A stretch of 64,000 nucleotides of DNA from Pilaira anomala (Eukaryota; Mucoromycota; Mucoromycetes; Mucorales; Mucoraceae). The DNA is taken from assembly GCA_025716855.1 (NCBI GenBank), contig JAIXMQ010000007.1, positions 434,001 through 498,000 of the forward strand, given 5' to 3'. Below the pieces are notes generated by a model. That model saw only the letters and a list, made by a program, of their open reading frames with translations, had not been told where the DNA came from and made no database searches. Position numbers and translations under genes: made by a program. Below, in pieces: positions 1 to 11,600 of this stretch; position 1 is the stretch's first letter; every line of letters begins with the position of its first letter.

Positions 1-24
1 CCGGGTTCTTATCAAAAGGGTTGC

Positions 25-56
<32 letters not shown>

Positions 57-357
57 TTTTTTTTACATGTTGGAGAGAAATACACATTATTTGTATATAT
101 ATATATATATTGAAATGTAATAAACATCATCATCATTTTTACAGTCTAAACATTTTACTATTTTAATTATTTTTATCTTTTTCATAATTGAGTAGTGTTT
201 GCACGAGAGAAATTGTTAATAAAAGCAAGTAACACAAAGCTGATGATTGTGCTTCATAAATAACATGCGGCGTTTTATTAGACAGTAACAATAATCTATA
301 TTTATTTTATTATTTTTTTTTTCCCCTCTTCTCTTGTTCTCTCTCTCTCTCTTTTTT

Positions 358-389
<32 letters not shown>

Positions 390-449
390 TTTTTTTCTTC
401 TTCTTTCTCCTATATGATTTTAGAATTATAAATTTTTTCTCTTTATACT

Positions 450-482
<33 letters not shown>

Positions 483-535
483 CTTTTTTTGATTTTCATT
501 GTATTTATTTTGTTCATAGCTCATATAATATAATT
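1..535. other. Intergenic, low complexity
   Basis: No coding frame or RNA gene is supported here. The stretch holds ATT repeats near 41-60, a TA run near 98-110, a CT run near 340-352 and several T tracts longer than 15 nt. It is probably the upstream region of the gene that begins at about 536. Confidence 0.6.
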
Positions 536-2162
536 ATGTGGATTATTTCTAGAGTCGTAAAGTATATAAACATGTGTACATATAAAGAAAAAATTAACTT
601 ATAAAAAAAAAAAAAAAAAGTTTGGTGAGTCAAGGTGGACAAGAGCGATTTTTTGTGTTATCATATCACAGGCCATATTGGCAATCACACTCGAAGCAAT
701 CATTTTCGCTTTCCACGCCAGAGAAATTGCTTATATCGATTCCTTATACATAGATGTACAAGATATAGAAAATGTAGTCAAAGATACACCTTTTGCAAAT
801 GCAAGATCATTATTAGTTTATTTTATTTTATTCATGCTAGCACAAGTCTTTACTGTGATATTAGTGATTGATGCAGTAAGTTTTCTTATTTTAACAACAA
901 ATTTACATAATACTTATAAAATAACTATTATAATAGATTTATCAACGAAATACGATTCAACTTATTGCGCTGGTCGCTTTCGAATTAGGAATGAGTGCTT
1001 ATTCAATTATTCAATTTCATCAATCTTCAACACTAAGTAAAAATTCAAAAGATGTTACTCTTGAAAAATCTTTAAGAGCTTTGGAACGACTCAATAATGC
1101 ATTTCTTAATTCAAAATGGGCAGAAATCACTCAAATATGTGTCATGATTCTTAGTACGATCGTTTTTATTTTCTTGGCTTATAAGCTTTATTTGGAATTT
1201 GGTTGGCATATATACAAAAAGATCGGTGCAGATTTAGCTATGCGAGGTATATATATATATATAAGAATAGTATATACAAAAAAAAAATCTCTGACAAATG
1301 TTGTCTTTATATAGATCGTTATAAAACATATCAAATCTTTATGATGTTACTCAAATTCGATTTCTTTTTTTTCCTTGGATTCTCAGTACAATATTTAGCT
1401 TTAATTGTAGTTGCATGGTGGCCAGATGATAAAGCAAAAGAAGCTCTAGGTGGTGAAGATTTAGTATCTGAAATCATAAGAGAATTAATTGAACATCTTG
1501 TACTCAGTTGTCTTGTTTCTATTGCAATGTTAATTTCAGCATATTGGGGTGTAAGTCTTTTTATTTTTTTTAATTTTTAAACATGTATAAAATAGATGGA
1601 CTAATTATTATATGTAGTTACGACGTGAGAAAAAGATACAAATGTATGTCTTTTTAGCTTTATGTGCTGCAAGTATGGCCTATTACATTTATACCCTCTT
1701 TCTTATCACTGGTAACCCTGATAAGTATAGAGGCTCAAAAGTCTTTTTGAGCTTTTTTTGTAAGTTTTTTTTTATTCATTTTTGGCGCTTTTTTTTTTAA
1801 ATATTTAAAACTCAACTCTTTACCCTTTTTTTTTTTTTACAGTGTGTGTTGATATGGTTTTAATTTTGGTAAGTAAAAAAAGGGATTTTTTTTTTGTGTT
1901 CTCCCTTGTCATGTACTCATGTATATTATAGGCTTCTGTACCTGTTGGTATTCTCTGCTTAAGAAACTTTAATTTAGGCTTAATAAATCACAGTAAGTTT
2001 TTTATTTTTATTTTTATTTTTTTTAAAATAAAAAAAAAAAAACTAATCCATTTACTACTCTACTTAGTTTCGCACGCAACTGCTTCAGCTACTTCAGCTC
2101 ATTCAATGGCTCCATTGGGTGTTGAAAAGTCAAACTCTTCTAGACGATGGTCTATAGAATAA
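536..2162 (+). CDS. UPF0658-type Golgi multi-pass membrane protein
   Basis: Eight exons can be joined: 536-556, 621-875, 937-1246, 1315-1550, 1618-1759, 1843-1868, 1932-1992 and 2068-2162. They give about 381 aa. Several hydrophobic segments are visible ([51 protein letters not shown]), followed by a Ser-rich hydrophilic tail. The pattern of an early E in TM1, then an [11 protein letters not shown] block, then [11 protein letters not shown] and finally LRREKK matches my recollection of the fungal UPF0658 Golgi apparatus membrane protein family, whose function is not known. The 21-nt first exon (MWIISRV) is the weakest part: it is chosen because the frame from 621 is open with no Met and an acceptor precedes it. 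The gene lies in tandem upstream of sulfite oxidase. Family assignment is from memory of conserved blocks. Confidence 0.68.
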
Positions 2163-2628
2163 TGTATTCCCCTATTTTTTTTTTAAAAAAAAACCCTTTT
2201 TAATAATTTTTTTTTTTTACACTTATCTCATTGCATCTTTTCCCCTCAAACCACCACCACTTCCCCCCCCCCCCTTTTTTTTTTATAAGAAAAAAAAAAT
2301 AATCCCCATCTATCAGCAAATTTGTTAATTTACACTATTATTTTATATTATTATTATTATTTTTTAAATGTATTATTCTTTCAATAATAAAAAAAAAAAA
2401 CCCAACAACTCTATTATTATTAAAAAAAAAAATAATTATGTGCGCGTGACCTTATTTTTTTTTTTTTTTGCATAGTGAATCGTGGGAAAAAACTCGATGA
2501 AAACCAAACGAATTCAGGAACAAATTTCGTGACCATGACTTACAAAAAAAAAAAAAAAAAAATGATATTTTTTTTTTTCTCTCTCTCTTTTCTTTCTTTC
2601 TCTTACACTTTTTTTTTTTTTTTTAAAT
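2163..2628. other. Intergenic, probable 3' UTR and promoter
   Basis: This stretch between two plus-strand genes has no coding signal. It contains a T10-A9 dyad near 2175, a C-run near 2263, several poly(A)/poly(T) tracts and a CT-rich tract just before the ATG at 2629, as is usual for promoters in this window. Confidence 0.55.
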
Positions 2629-4557
2629 ATGTCTGAGCTTGATTATAGTAATGATCCTAAAAGAGGTGTACATCCACTTATTGTCCGTAAAGATGCACCA
2701 TTTAATGCAGAACCAGACATTACGGATTTAGTAAAGAATTATATCACACCGGAAGAATACTTCTTTTGTCGTAATCATGGTCCATTACCTGATCTGGATG
2801 AATCCAAACACTTGATTGAAATCAATGGTTTAGGCATTGAGAATCCTATTCATATCTCTTTAAAAGATATCAAACAAAATTATGAAAAAACTTCTGTCAT
2901 GATGGTGATGCAGGTAAAAAACATTTCGTTTTTTTTTTTATTCATTTTTTAAACTGAATTTTTTTTTTTTTTTTTTTTTTAGTGTGCCGTAAATAGAAAA
3001 AAAAAAATTTAAAACACGCAAACAACATATATACCAATATACTTTAAATAGGGAAATAGAAGAGATGGACTTCATAAAGTGAAACATACAAAAGGTGTAA
3101 GTAAACAAACAGGGAATTCTTTTTTTAAAAGTTAATCGTTTTATATCTATATACAAAAAAAAAAAAAAAACAGGTCATTTGGGGACCTGGTGCTTTAGGC
3201 AATGCTGTTTATAGTGGTTGTCGACTTCGTGATGTCCTTGCCACTGTTGGCGTAACCACAAAGATCAAAAATTTATCTAAACTTCATGTTGCATTTGAGT
3301 CTGTGGAACAGGTAAATTTTTTTTTTTTAGTTGTACACAAATACGCAACACAAATGATTAATTTATTGCGCAATATTACTAAATAACAGTGTGAGGAAGA
3401 TAAATGTTATGGTTCTTCTATTCCTTTATCAAAAGCTTTGTAAGTTTTTCATTTGTTTAGACCATCATTTTTTTTTTTAAAAAAAAAAACCTCCTTTTTT
3501 TATTATTGTAGAGATGAATTTGGTGATGTCTTATTAGCCTATGAGGTATAGATACTAAAATAATTTATCAATAGTTTGATTCATACTTAAAAAAAAAAAA
3601 AAAAAAATCCATTTAGATGAATTATAATACCTTAACGCGTGATCATGGGTTCCCAATCCGAGTTGTAGTACCAGGTAACAAAAGAATTTGTTTAAAACCA
3701 TCCATTTTACTTACGATCATAAATAGGCTATATCGGCGGTCGTTCTGTAAAGTATTTAAAATCAATCACTGTACAAGATTATGAATCTACTTCATATTAT
3801 CAACGTAGAGATTATAAAATATTACCTGAAAGTGTAAGTTTCTCTCTCTCTCTCTTTATTTGATTTAAAACAGTCTATTTTTTTTCATACGTTTATTAAA
3901 AAAAAAAAAAAAAAAGGTTTTGGATGAAGACTCTGCCAATAATTATTGGTGCAAAGTACCCTCGATTGGTGAATACAATGTCCAATCGTATGTCTGTAAC
4001 CCTGCAGACGGTATGCATGAAGCTGCTGTCCCAAACCAAAAAGTACAAGGATATGCTTTATCTGGTAATTCTTTCCTCTTTTGATTTTTTTTTTCCACTT
4101 TCTAAAAAATCTTTTTTCTTTTCTATACAGGTGGAGGAAGAAGTATTCAAAGAGTTGGTATGACATCATGATGACTCTTACACCTCCCTTTTTTTTTTTA
4201 ACATTCAGCCTAAACTTTTTTTTTTTCTTATAGATGTTTCTGGTGATGATGGTAAAACTTGGACTACAGCTCAATTATATCAACCTGCGGCAGAAGGAGA
4301 TAATTGTAGAGTATGGGGATGGTGTCTTTGGACTGCTGTAATTCCTACAAAGAGAAATGTTCGTATTGTCAGTAGAGCAGGTAAAAAAAAAATATATATA
4401 CATATATATGCATGTGTACATACATATTAAAGTAAACTTGTTAGTTGATTCTTCTGGTAATGTTCAACAAGAATATCCTGTTTGGAATTATCGTGGTGTC
4501 ATGAATAATTCTTGGAGAACTGTTGATCCTCATACCATTGAAATGTCAAATATATAA
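2629..4557 (+). CDS. Sulfite oxidase (molybdopterin, no haem domain)
   Basis: Twelve exons (2629-2913, 2983-2988, 3052-3096, 3174-3311, 3390-3439, 3512-3545, 3617-3674, 3727-3833, 3917-4064, 4131-4157, 4234-4380, 4445-4557) give 385 aa in one consistent frame. The family oxidises sulfite to sulfate at a molybdenum cofactor. Residues 1-230 or so are the Moco domain: FFCRNHGPLPDLD, then MQ-CA-GNRR holding the Mo-ligand Cys, then WGPGALGNAVYSGCRLRDVL and GRSVKYLKSI. The rest is the dimerisation domain (SVDVSGDDGKTW, YPVWNYRGVMNNSWR). There is no cytochrome b5 domain and no N-terminal presequence, so it resembles the compact plant type rather than the animal mitochondrial type. It ends in SNI, close to a type-1 peroxisomal signal. 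The second exon is only 6 nt long and codes exactly for Cys-Ala. Nitrate reductase is excluded because haem and FAD domains are missing. Confidence 0.9.
2983..2988 (+). other. 6-nt microexon encoding Cys-Ala of sulfite oxidase
   Basis: The donor CAG/GTAAAA at 2913/2914 and the acceptor after a long T tract at 2981-2982 define the upstream intron. The bases TGTGCC are followed directly by GTAAAT, and the next acceptor is TAG at 3049-3051 before GGAAATAGAAGA. Only this arrangement restores the MQ-CA-GNRR block. Both flanking introns are phase 0. Confidence 0.85.
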
Positions 4558-4898
4558 TAATAAAAAAAAATTTTTTTTTTTATCATTAAAAATTCCTACC
4601 ATTGACAGCAAAGTTTGTACCACTTGAAAAGTCGCTTATTTTTCCTAAATTAATGCAGATCAACTTATTAAATCTGTTACAAGTAAACAACACGTTGAAA
4701 AAAGACGGGGTATTTTTTTTTTGTGACAGTAATAGTATATATATGTCTAAATAGTTTTTATTGTGATGATTAAAGTAATAAATGGTATGCGGAGGGAAAA
4801 AAAAAAAAAAAAAAATAATTGTTGTGGAAAAATGATAATATAAAAGAATAAACAGTACAAATGTGTGTTAGAAAAAAAAAAAAAAACTTTTTTTTTTC
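4558..4898. other. Convergent 3' intergenic region
   Basis: This is the space between the 3' ends of sulfite oxidase (plus) and the PDR transporter (minus). AATAAA-like signals near 4769 and 4845-4855 and poly(A) tracts near 4798-4816 suit transcript ends. No gene is seen. Confidence 0.5.
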
Positions 4899-7800
4899 TT
4901 AACGTCTAGGCTTTCTACGAAGATAAACAAGACCCAAGAATACAATAACATTAAAAGCAAAGAACCCAGCCAAGATACCAAAGTTACGCCACTTATGATC
5001 TTCACTCCAATCAAATCGAGAAGTATAAAATTCTTTACCAGATTTAAAAGTACAGTATCCACACATCTCTGGGGATGTAGCTTCTGGGTTATCAATATAA
5101 CCCGGTGCACCATAAGAAAAGAAGTTGGCAGTGTATTCTCCACAGGTCATACCAGGAGGTGCATTGAACTTCAAAAGATCTTCTTGACTACAATCAATTT
5201 TCAAGTTAGCCAATTCATTCACCGCAAGTCCTTCAATATAGTAATGGAAAGGATCAAGCCAGTACATCCATGAGCTCCAGAATTTAGGCATTTGAGAAGG
5301 TGCTTGCATTAAACCAGCGAATAAAATCAATAAAGACATCACTAAAGGATTAATCACAGCTGCCATTAAAGGAGACTCGGAAACAGATGCAATCAAGAAA
5401 CCAAGTGTAACAGCCCAACACACAAGGAGTGTAAACATAATATAGAAATAACCAGATGCTTCAGAAGAAGAATCCATACCTGAAGTCCAGTAGAACCCAA
5501 ACATGAAACAAGCAGAAAAGAACACGATATAAGGAAGTTCAACCAAGACGGCAGAGATACCCCAAGGTAACCAACTATAATAACGAGAAGCATATTCACG
5601 TCTAAAGAATTGTCTTTCCGTAATAAACTTGGGTTGAGCAAGAATAATGAGTGTCATGGCCATAATAAAAGTACCAAAGAGAGCAAAGAGCTTATTCAAC
5701 ATATCAGAAGAAGAAGATCCTAATTTCCAGAAAGTAAAACCGGTGATCAAAGAAGTAAACATGACGTTCAAGAAACGACCTACGTTATAATCAGGAGAAC
5801 GCCAGTAAGCTAAAGCCATACGACTATAGACCAACTTGAATTGTGTGCCTAAACTGGTAGCATAGGTTTGAGCAGGACGACTAGGGTTAGGATCAGAAGA
5901 GGTATGAATTTCTTCAAGTTCAGATACAAGACCCTTGGCTTCTTTAGAACGTTCCCAGATCTCAGCCCAATCCGCCTTGGCCTTACCAGAGGTACCAGCA
6001 CCTACACATTCCAAGATATATTCAGCAGGATTCGCTTCAGGAGAGCATTTAGGACCACCGTGACTTTCAAAGTATTGAATCATCGTTTGAGAATTAGGAC
6101 CAATCTCACCATAATAAGCGGTTTTACCACCACGTACCAACAACAATAAATGATCAAAGTGTTCAAACAAAATAGCAGAAGGTTGATGGATCGTACAGAG
6201 CACAGGCCAACCGGAATCAGCCAATTTACGAATAAATCGAATGATATTGAAAGAACTTTGTGCATCGAGACCAGAAGTAGGTTCATCCAAGAAAAGAAGC
6301 TTGGGTTTACCAACTAACTCCATACCGATCGTTAAACGTTTACGTTCTTCAATAGAGATACCGTATCCGAATTCAACTTGACCAATTTGTGCATCACCGA
6401 TATCTTCCATCTCTAATAACTCAAGAATCGTTTCAACATAGGCATCCTTTTCTTCTTTAGGTACTTCAGAGGGTTGACGAAGGTAAGCAGAGAATCGAAG
6501 GGCTTCACGTACAGTCACTGCAGGTTGATGCACATCCATTTGTTCACAGTAACCAGTAATACGTTCAAAATCACACATGAGTGCTTCGTTATTCAAATAG
6601 ACACGACCCTCCACAGTACCAATTGTCTTTCTACGAGCCAAGACATCTAAAAGGGTGGTCTTACCAGCACCAGAAGAACCCATCAAGGCAGTTAAGTGAC
6701 CAGGACGTACAATACCAGATACGCTATTCAAAAGTTGAAGATTACCTCCCTTGATAGGCACAGTATAATCAATATTTTGCCAAGAGAAGGTAGTACCAAG
6801 TCCAGAAGAGCTCATACCCGCACTGAAATTAGCTTGCTTTCTACGTCTCGCTTCTTCTTCTTCAGGTGTACGTTGCTTGGGTGCCTTTCCAGGTAAATAG
6901 AGTTTAGTAAGTGTACCTGATTTACTCAAGCCAACAAGTTCCATGGTTAAAGCAGTAATGACAGTAAAGAAAATGAAGAAAGCAACAATGACAATAAAGT
7001 TAGGTGCCCACATATGATCAGGGTTATAACTAAGGTAGTCGTTCAAGTAATCATCACCGTTCACGTAATTGGCACCAGGTTTACCACCCACCATCGTACA
7101 GACCTTATAGTTCCAATCATCATAACCAGGACCAAATGGAACTGCGTTACCAGGACCTTCACAACTGTATTGTTCACCACCCAATTCATTGATCAAGAGC
7201 GCCTTATAAGAATAAGTTAAAGGATTAATCCAGTAAATCCAAGAGAGCCAAGGATGCATCTTGTTATAAGGGATAGTATAACCAGTATAGGTCACCACCG
7301 CCAAAAGCACACTACCCGATAATTGTGTAGCGATAAAGAAACTTGTAGTAGAGGCACCAAAGAATCTGAAGAAACCGTTCATACATAAATTGACAAAGAA
7401 TAAGATGACAAAGAAAGAAAAGAAAGCACCTGCAGTTAATTTTAAGCCCATCATAAAGTAAGCACAGATCTCAAATAACAAGACTTGAACAATACCATAA
7501 GGAATATCCATAACGACTTGAGCAAGATAGAATGCAGAGGGACGGTAAAGAGCATATTGTTTATGTTTTTCAAGAATGGGTCTACCCATCAAGAAACCAA
7601 TTAATTCAGATTGAGAGATAAAGGCATTAAACAAGAGAGAAAAGAAAAGAGCACCACCACGAGAGAAAGCGCCTGCACCATCTTCGGCCATTTTAAAGAA
7701 ACAAGAAGCAGTAATTAAAGATTGAATCAAGATAGTACCATAACGAGAGATTAAGGCACCTAAATCGGTGATATTAAGATGATATTGACGAATGGTAAGA

Positions 7801-9387
7801 TATTTTACTTGTTGATAGAAAGAAGCAGTATAAGGAGCAGACTTTTTAGCATGCTTTTGATGTTCATCATCTACAGCTTGTTTAAATACATCCGCAGGTT
7901 TTTCATTTTGAATTTCTCTTTCGTATTCTTGGAAACTAGCCATGATTTGTTTATAGATGGAAGATTGAAGATATCTCTCTTCAAATTCACCAGCGTAACG
8001 AGGTGCACTCTGTTCAAAACCAGGCATGATTTCACGTTCATTGGGGTTACAAAGACCAGTCAAGAAATCAGGAATGGATTTACGGTTAGGACAGAAGAAA
8101 CCAAGTGATTCAAAGTAAGGTTTAGCATCTTCTACAGGACCAAAGTAAAGACAACGACCTTCATCTAACAAAAGTACATTATCAAATAAAGAAAAGATAT
8201 TATTTGAAGCTTGATATAAAGTAGCGACGGTTGTCTTTTTGAATACATCGGTCATGATACGAAGTGAACGAACATAATCAAGAGCAGAGGCAGCATCTAA
8301 ACCACGAGTAGAACAATCCCAACAGTTGATAGAACTTGAAGTGGTCATTTGTTCTGCAATCGACATACGTTTACGTTCACCCCCCGATAAACCACGAACC
8401 CAAGCATTACCCACCATGGTATTCATTTGTTTGGTAAGACCGAGCATGTTACCGAGCATATAAAGTACTTTATTCACAAAATCAGTCTTGGTTTCTTCAG
8501 GTAATCTTCTACCGGGTGTCTTCATACGAAGTGCGAATTCAAGTGTTTGTTTGGCTGTTAAGGTAGGATAATGTTGATCTTCTTCTTCGTTATAACATAC
8601 TTGACCACGGTATTGACTAGCAAATGTTTCGGCATCAATACCACCGTAACTGACAAGACCGTTCACATCCGTATAGGAACCACGCATGTTGGCCATGATT
8701 TTCAAAAAGGATGTACAGCCTGCGCCGGGTCGACCCAACACAAGTAACATCTCACCGGCTTTACAGTGACCAGTCAAGTTGTTCAAGATAACCTTTTTGT
8801 TCTTACTGGTACCGATACCTAAAAATTTCCAGAATTGAAGGTAACTAAACACAGTAGGAATTGTATGAACATCAGCAGCTTCACCCTATTCGTTTTTTTT
8901 TTTTTTTTTTTGATTAGTATTTCGCTTAAACGTTTAATAGGTTTTTTTTTTTTTTTTTTTTTTTTATATATATTACCATGACGGTTAAATCTTTCCAGAT
9001 AAGACCTAAATTCTTGATATGTTGTCCAGCAGATGTTTGATCGGTACGAAGACCGTTCAAGTATTCATCTAAATCGAATTCATCTGCATTGCCTTCTTCG
9101 AGTTTACTGTGTGGTGCAGACATACGACTGATATGAGTTAATTCACGCTTTAATTCACCGTATTCGCTCATAGCAGCTATAAAATAATGTTAGTTAAATA
9201 TAAAGATGTAACTTTATATATTTATCTCACCTTCGATATCGACAGCATTTGCAGTTGGTTCACCAAAAGCACCTTCGTTTACTTCATAATCATTGATACC
9301 ATTTTGATAAACAGTTTGAGTTGATCCATCACTAGAGTGTCGATCTGATTCCCGACCTTTTGTAGGTGGATAATTATTACTAGTCAT
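4899..9387 (-). CDS. Full-size PDR/ABCG-type ABC transporter
   Basis: Three exons (9387-9231, 9176-8977, 8885-4899) give 1447 aa, normal for pleiotropic drug resistance transporters, which export xenobiotics or lipids across the plasma membrane using ATP. The order is NBD-TMD-NBD-TMD. NBD1 has Walker A GRPGAGCTS near residue 170, signature LSGGERKRMSIAE and the degenerate Walker B region CWDCSTRGLDA. NBD2 has Walker A GSSGAGKTT near 855, a PDR-style signature IEERKRLTIGMEL and Walker B LLFLDEPTSGLDA. Each half has six or so membrane spans, and Cys-rich extracellular loops lie before the last span of each half. This NBD asymmetry is the known PDR pattern. The start at 9387 gives MTSNNYPPTKGRESD and a hydrophilic N-terminus. 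The main coding exon is clean over 4 kb, which argues against poor sequence quality nearby. Confidence 0.93.
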
Positions 9388-9504
9388 CTAATATAATAAT
9401 TATTGATTTTTATTTTTTGTAAAGAAAAAAAAAAAAAAAAAAAATTTTGTTTAAAGAGAAGAAGAAAAGATGAACTATATTTTTTTTCTTTTTCTAGTTG
9501 TGCT

Positions 9505-9513
9505 TTTTATATA
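9505..9513 (-). promoter_or_regulatory. Candidate TATA box of the PDR transporter
   Basis: The minus strand reads TATATAAAA here, about 120 nt upstream of the ATG at 9387. Position and sequence suit a Pol II TATA element, but such strings are common in AT-rich DNA. Confidence 0.35.
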
Positions 9514-11600
9514 TAAACGTGTTTTGATACAAGTGCCGTAATTTTTCCGCTATAATAAATGGGATCTTCTGAACAAGGGACGGCACCTACGGTACCGATG
9601 GAAGCTTATATCTGCGGAGTAAAAGTCGTAAATAGACTCCGTTTTCGGACTGTTAGAGACCACAGAGGGTCGAAGATTTTTTTTGTACAGATCAAGAACA
9701 ATTTTTTCTTTGTTTGTTCGATAACGATGGATTCCTTTGGGTCATCTCTTTATGTAGTACAAATATGTTTATTAGAATCGAATACTAAATAGTCATCATC
9801 TTACATGTGACGCGATCTGAACTTCTTTGAAAAAAAAAAAAAAAGAGTCGCAATCAAAACAAATGTAACATGTTGTAAGCTTTCTGCAAAAAAGGGAGAC
9901 AATATAATTTTATTGACAACAATGAAAATAGTAATGTATTTCTCTCCTGCTTCTAATTTTTTTTTTTTTTTTTTTTTTAGTCTCGAGTTTATAATTGAGA
10001 TGTAAAATAAAAATAGCCGAAAGTACCGGTGCCTCTTTGTTTACATAAAAATGTCTTTTTATCGCTTGCACATTCAATACAGACTCGGCAATCTCTTTTC
10101 CGTCCCTTTTGATTGGCTAAAATATAGCGTAAACTTCGGAGCGGGGATTGACCAAAAAGAAAATGCTTTGACCCATTTGAGATGATTGGATATTTTTCTT
10201 TTTCCTTTGATAAAAAGGAATAAAGAAAATAGGTATAAAGCAAGCCCTTTTTTTTTTTTTTCTATTTAAGAAGCACAAATCTTTATTTTATTGTTGTGTT
10301 TTCACTAGTACATGCAGCATAAAACCAGTGTTACTTTGATAATGTTTAGGTTGTACATGTATGAAAAGAAACGCATAAAATAGATTAATATAGCTTATTT
10401 TCTTCTATTAAATTTTACTTGTTGTTTGTCCTACAATAAATTCATGTCGATTGTACAAATCAAGCAATATTTATTACAAAGTCAATCATTTTAATTTATC
10501 GTAATTTCAAATAACATATATATTCTATTTCTCTTGTTACCTATCAAAAATGTTAACTGAAAAGCCTAAAAAAAAAAAAGAAGGGATTTGGAGTTTATTT
10601 AAATAATGATGCGTTTCTTTTTCAAAACTGTCGTCAAAAGGTATAATTGTTGCAACACTTGAGCCGACTGTGCTTTTTCTTTGTTCGTACTGAAAAGGCT
10701 TGATTAAAACAACTGCTTAAATTCGTACCACCACATCAAAAACCTCGGAAACGCATTATTTTTAATATGTTTGAAAATATTATGCTGCATTTTATTGACA
10801 ATAAATGAATGAATAGACCATGGGTAAAAAAAAAAAAAAAAAAAAAAATATTTATTATTTCATTCAAAAATGCATTTATTACAATGTTCATGCAAAAAAA
10901 AGAGAAATCTCAAATAGGTTATTTTTCATTATGCTGCTTGTCTATTTATCAGTACCGTATCTATTACCCTCCTTCTTTCAAGCAACTCGGTTACTGGATG
11001 ATGTTTCACGTCTAACTATATTAGAATTGTCAATTCCCCTTCTTTTTTTTTTCTGTGTAAATCATGAAAAGGCTTTTAACAAATTTGGAGGGAATACAAT
11101 TAAAAAAAGGAGGGGGGGAGGAGGTCCGTGTAATGTGTATAATTTTGATCCAGTCGATAAAATGATGCTCATCAATACTGTCTATACCATAATTTCCGTC
11201 AAATTGGTACAAACGGATCTCATCGGTACAAGTTTCGGATGATATGTGGTATGTTTTTTTTTAGTTTAAATAAGGTATTTTAAATAAACATTCCAGAACT
11301 TTTTTTTTTTTTTTCTACAATGCTAACTAAACAGGTTTTTAATAAAATATACAGATGTTCATATCAGTTTTAACAGTAATCATTTCAATAAAGTCTTGCT
11401 CTTTCTCTATCTTAAGCGTATGAATGAACGTGTGTTGTCCTTTTTAAGAAGGAATACTTTCAAATTTAAAATTCACCTCTTTTTAGAGTCTATTGTCTTG
11501 GTATTGTGCTTTTTTTTTTTTTTTTTTTTTAAACATAATTTACAGATGTTTTATTCAGCATAATGAAAAGAGGAAATACTTTACAGATAATATTACAATT
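9514..11600. other. Intergenic, no confident gene
   Basis: No intact gene is recognised. Poly(A)/poly(T) tracts recur. On the minus strand, 9989-10150 encodes a peptide with Cys pairs spaced like a zinc ribbon (RDCRVCIEC, then FLCKQ), which might be the tail of a decayed transposase, but no core domain accompanies it. Short frames near 9559-9792 and 10820-11240 have no recognisable content. Confidence 0.4.

Noticed and set aside
2629..4557. Nitrate reductase
   Set aside because: The Moco and dimerisation domains fit, but there is no haem b5 or FAD/NADPH domain and the length matches sulfite oxidase.
9600..9625. Pleiotropic drug response element upstream of the PDR transporter
   Set aside because: TCCGCAGA resembles the yeast element only loosely, and Mucoromycota are not known to use the same regulator.
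9559..9792. Small plus-strand gene
   Set aside because: A 77-codon frame with no recognisable content in the PDR promoter region; it looks like chance.
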